Positions 12,786 through 14,338 of a DNA stretch of 14,338 nt are shown in pieces (position 1 is the first letter of the stretch; each line of letters begins with the position of its first letter). Under the pieces are notes generated by a model. The model had not been told where the DNA came from. It made no database searches and was given only the letters and a program-made list of their open reading frames with translations. Both the position numbers and the translations under genes were made by a program. This DNA comes from 1XD8-76 sp051880335 (GTDB taxonomy: Bacteria; Bacillota; Clostridia; Lachnospirales; Lachnospiraceae). The stretch spans positions 1 through 14,338 of the forward strand of contig JBJENT010000124.1 of assembly GCA_051880335.1 (NCBI GenBank), in the 5' to 3' direction.

Positions 12786-14338
12786 ATGTTAAAGATATTA
12801 AGAAAGCTAAATGTTTTATTAGATAGGAAGCAGAAAAGCACCATGTTCCTGATGGTGGTCATGATGATCATCGGGGCGATTCTGGAGGCGTGCAGTATTT
12901 CACTTGTCATTCCGGTTATTGAGGTGGTCATCGATGAAAATGCGGTGGAGAAGTATGATATTGTGAACAAGCTTTATTATGGTCTTCACATGCAGAGCTT
13001 GAAAGAATTTGCGCTTCTGATCATGGGAGCACTGATTCTGACTTTCGTGGTGAAAAATATTTACTTATACTGGCAGCAGAAATTCATGTATCGTTTTGTG
13101 TATACAAATCAGTTCCGTACTTCGGAGCGTATGATGAAAAATTATTTGCGCAAGGGGTACGAGTTTTACTTAAATGCAGATACTGCAGTGATTCAGAGAA
13201 ATATTACTTCTGATGTAAACAATATGTATGCACTGATTCTGTCTATTTTACAGTTGGTATCTGAGACAATTGTATTTGTCTTCCTGTTAGCAGTGCTTCT
13301 GTTATCAGACTGGATGATGACAGCCATGATTGCAGTGCTTTTAATTACTACCTTATGGGTTATCAAATCCGTGATCAAGCCTATCATGCATAAGGCAGGA
13401 GAGGACAATCAGAACTATTACAGTGGACTTTTTAAATGGATTTCCCAGACAGTACAGGGAATCAAAGAAGTAAAGATTGCTGGGAAAGAGCAGTATTTTA
13501 CGGATGAATATATTAAATGCGGTAAGGGGTATGTGGATGCTGTACAGAAATACACTCTGTATAACAGCATTCCAAGACTACTGATTGAAACCATCTGTAT
13601 TATCGGTATGGTTTCTTACATGATGGTACTTGTGGCAACAGGACGAGACTTTACCCAGATGATGCCTATTTTATCAGCATTTAGTGTGGCGGCCATTCGT
13701 TTGATGCCCTGCGCCAACCGTATCAACAATCAGCTTACTTCCATTGCTTTTTATCAACCTTTCTTTATGGGAGTCAGTGATAATCTGCAGGATGAGATAT
13801 CCGGTAAAAATACGGATATGAGCTTCGCAAAAGAAACGGACAAAAAACTTCCGATTCATAAAAGTATATCCATGCGTGATGTGACCTATCACTATCCAAA
13901 CTCTGATGCGCTTATTTTTGACCACGCAGATATGGAGATTCCCATTGGTGCATCGGTTGGAATCGTAGGTGCTTCCGGTGCCGGAAAAACTACAGTGGTG
14001 GATATCCTTCTGGGGCTTTTGGAAGTGCAGACCGGTGGGGTCTATGCAGATGATGTAAATATCAAGGACGAGTACAGAAGCTGGCTGAAAAATGTGGGTT
14101 ATATTCCGCAGCTTATCTTTATGTTGGACGATACCATTTTGAAAAACGTGGCATTTGGTGTACCGGAAGATGAAATCGATATGAACCGTATCTGGGAAGT
14201 ACTGAAAGAAGCCCAGATGGATGAGTTTGTGCGTGGCTTGCCGGAGGGACTGAATACCGGTATCGGGGAACGAGGGATCCGTATTTCCGGTGGACAAAGA
14301 CAGAGACTGGGTATCGCCAGGGCGCTTTATTATGATCC
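12786..14338 (+). CDS. ABC exporter, PglK/MsbA-type flippase (3' partial)
   Basis: The frame is open to the right edge; 517 residues are visible. Residues 1 to about 330 form a type I exporter membrane domain with about six helices, starting MLKILRKLNVLLDRKQKST. The nucleotide-binding domain begins near 365 (MRDVTYHYP), with Walker A GASGAGKT (395-402), Q-loop glutamine Q442 (YIPQ) and signature ISGGQRQRLGIARAL (500-514). Walker B and the H-loop lie beyond the window. A transmembrane domain fused to one ATPase domain is the half-transporter plan of MsbA and PglK, which move lipid-linked glycans across the membrane as dimers. Its position just after a glycosyltransferase supports such a role. 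GAGAGGA (12774-12780) lies 5 nt before the ATG and overlaps the previous stop. Confidence 0.92.
   Translation, partial: MLKILRKLNVLLDRKQKSTMFLMVVMMIIGAILEACSISLVIPVIEVVIDENAVEKYDIVNKLYYGLHMQSLKEFALLIMGALILTFVVKNIYLYWQQKFMYRFVYTNQFRTSERMMKNYLRKGYEFYLNADTAVIQRNITSDVNNMYALILSILQLVSETIVFVFLLAVLLLSDWMMTAMIAVLLITTLWVIKSVIKPIMHKAGEDNQNYYSGLFKWISQTVQGIKEVKIAGKEQYFTDEYIKCGKGYVDAVQKYTLYNSIPRLLIETICIIGMVSYMMVLVATGRDFTQMMPILSAFSVAAIRLMPCANRINNQLTSIAFYQPFFMGVSDNLQDEISGKNTDMSFAKETDKKLPIHKSISMRDVTYHYPNSDALIFDHADMEIPIGASVGIVGASGAGKTTVVDILLGLLEVQTGGVYADDVNIKDEYRSWLKNVGYIPQLIFMLDDTILKNVAFGVPEDEIDMNRIWEVLKEAQMDEFVRGLPEGLNTGIGERGIRISGGQRQRLGIARALYYD

Noticed and set aside
13674..14297. Minus-strand frame of 207 codons inside the ABC exporter gene
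   Set aside because: The plus-strand frame encodes unmistakable Walker A and SGGQ motifs, so the antisense frame is a shadow.

Overview
The window looks like part of a cell-surface glycan (capsule or exopolysaccharide) locus from a low-to-moderate GC Gram-positive Clostridia, most likely a gut Lachnospiraceae. The taxon is an inference from AG-rich ribosome binding sites, TATAAT-type promoters, the many CotH proteins and the ferredoxin-tailed aldo/keto reductase. No rRNA, tRNA, CRISPR array or intact insertion sequence is visible.

Layout. (1) 2-3153, plus strand: two polytopic membrane proteins. The first is cut by the window edge and looks like a GT-C-type membrane glycosyltransferase. The second resembles the LIC_10190 family. 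Between them lies a roughly 140-nt imperfect palindrome that can fold into one long hairpin of about 51 base pairs and touches the 5' end of the second open frame. (2) 3233-4258, plus: an aldo/keto reductase with two C-terminal [4Fe-4S] motifs. A strong 13-bp hairpin terminator follows and serves the convergent genes. (3) 4378-8040, minus: a two-gene unit made of a large membrane-anchored CotH protein with carbohydrate-type accessory domains and, 33 nt downstream, a PseC-type sugar-nucleotide aminotransferase. (4) 8108-11576, plus and divergent from (3): two overlapping, tandemly duplicated CotH-family membrane-anchored proteins. (5) 11648 to the end, plus, behind its own extended -10 promoter: a GT52/sialyltransferase-like glycosyltransferase and a PglK/MsbA-type ABC exporter cut by the window edge just after its signature motif.

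Inferred working model: PseC supplies an amino-sugar nucleotide, the GT52-like enzyme uses activated sugars in the cytoplasm, the ABC protein flips a lipid-linked glycan, and the GT-C/LIC_10190 proteins act at the outer membrane face. The three CotH proteins, all with one N-terminal membrane anchor and the rest apparently outside, may phosphorylate or otherwise modify the glycan or a surface protein. The most unusual aspects are three CotH-fold proteins in one glycan locus, the lone pseC cotranscribed with one of them, and the long palindrome at 1273-1410.
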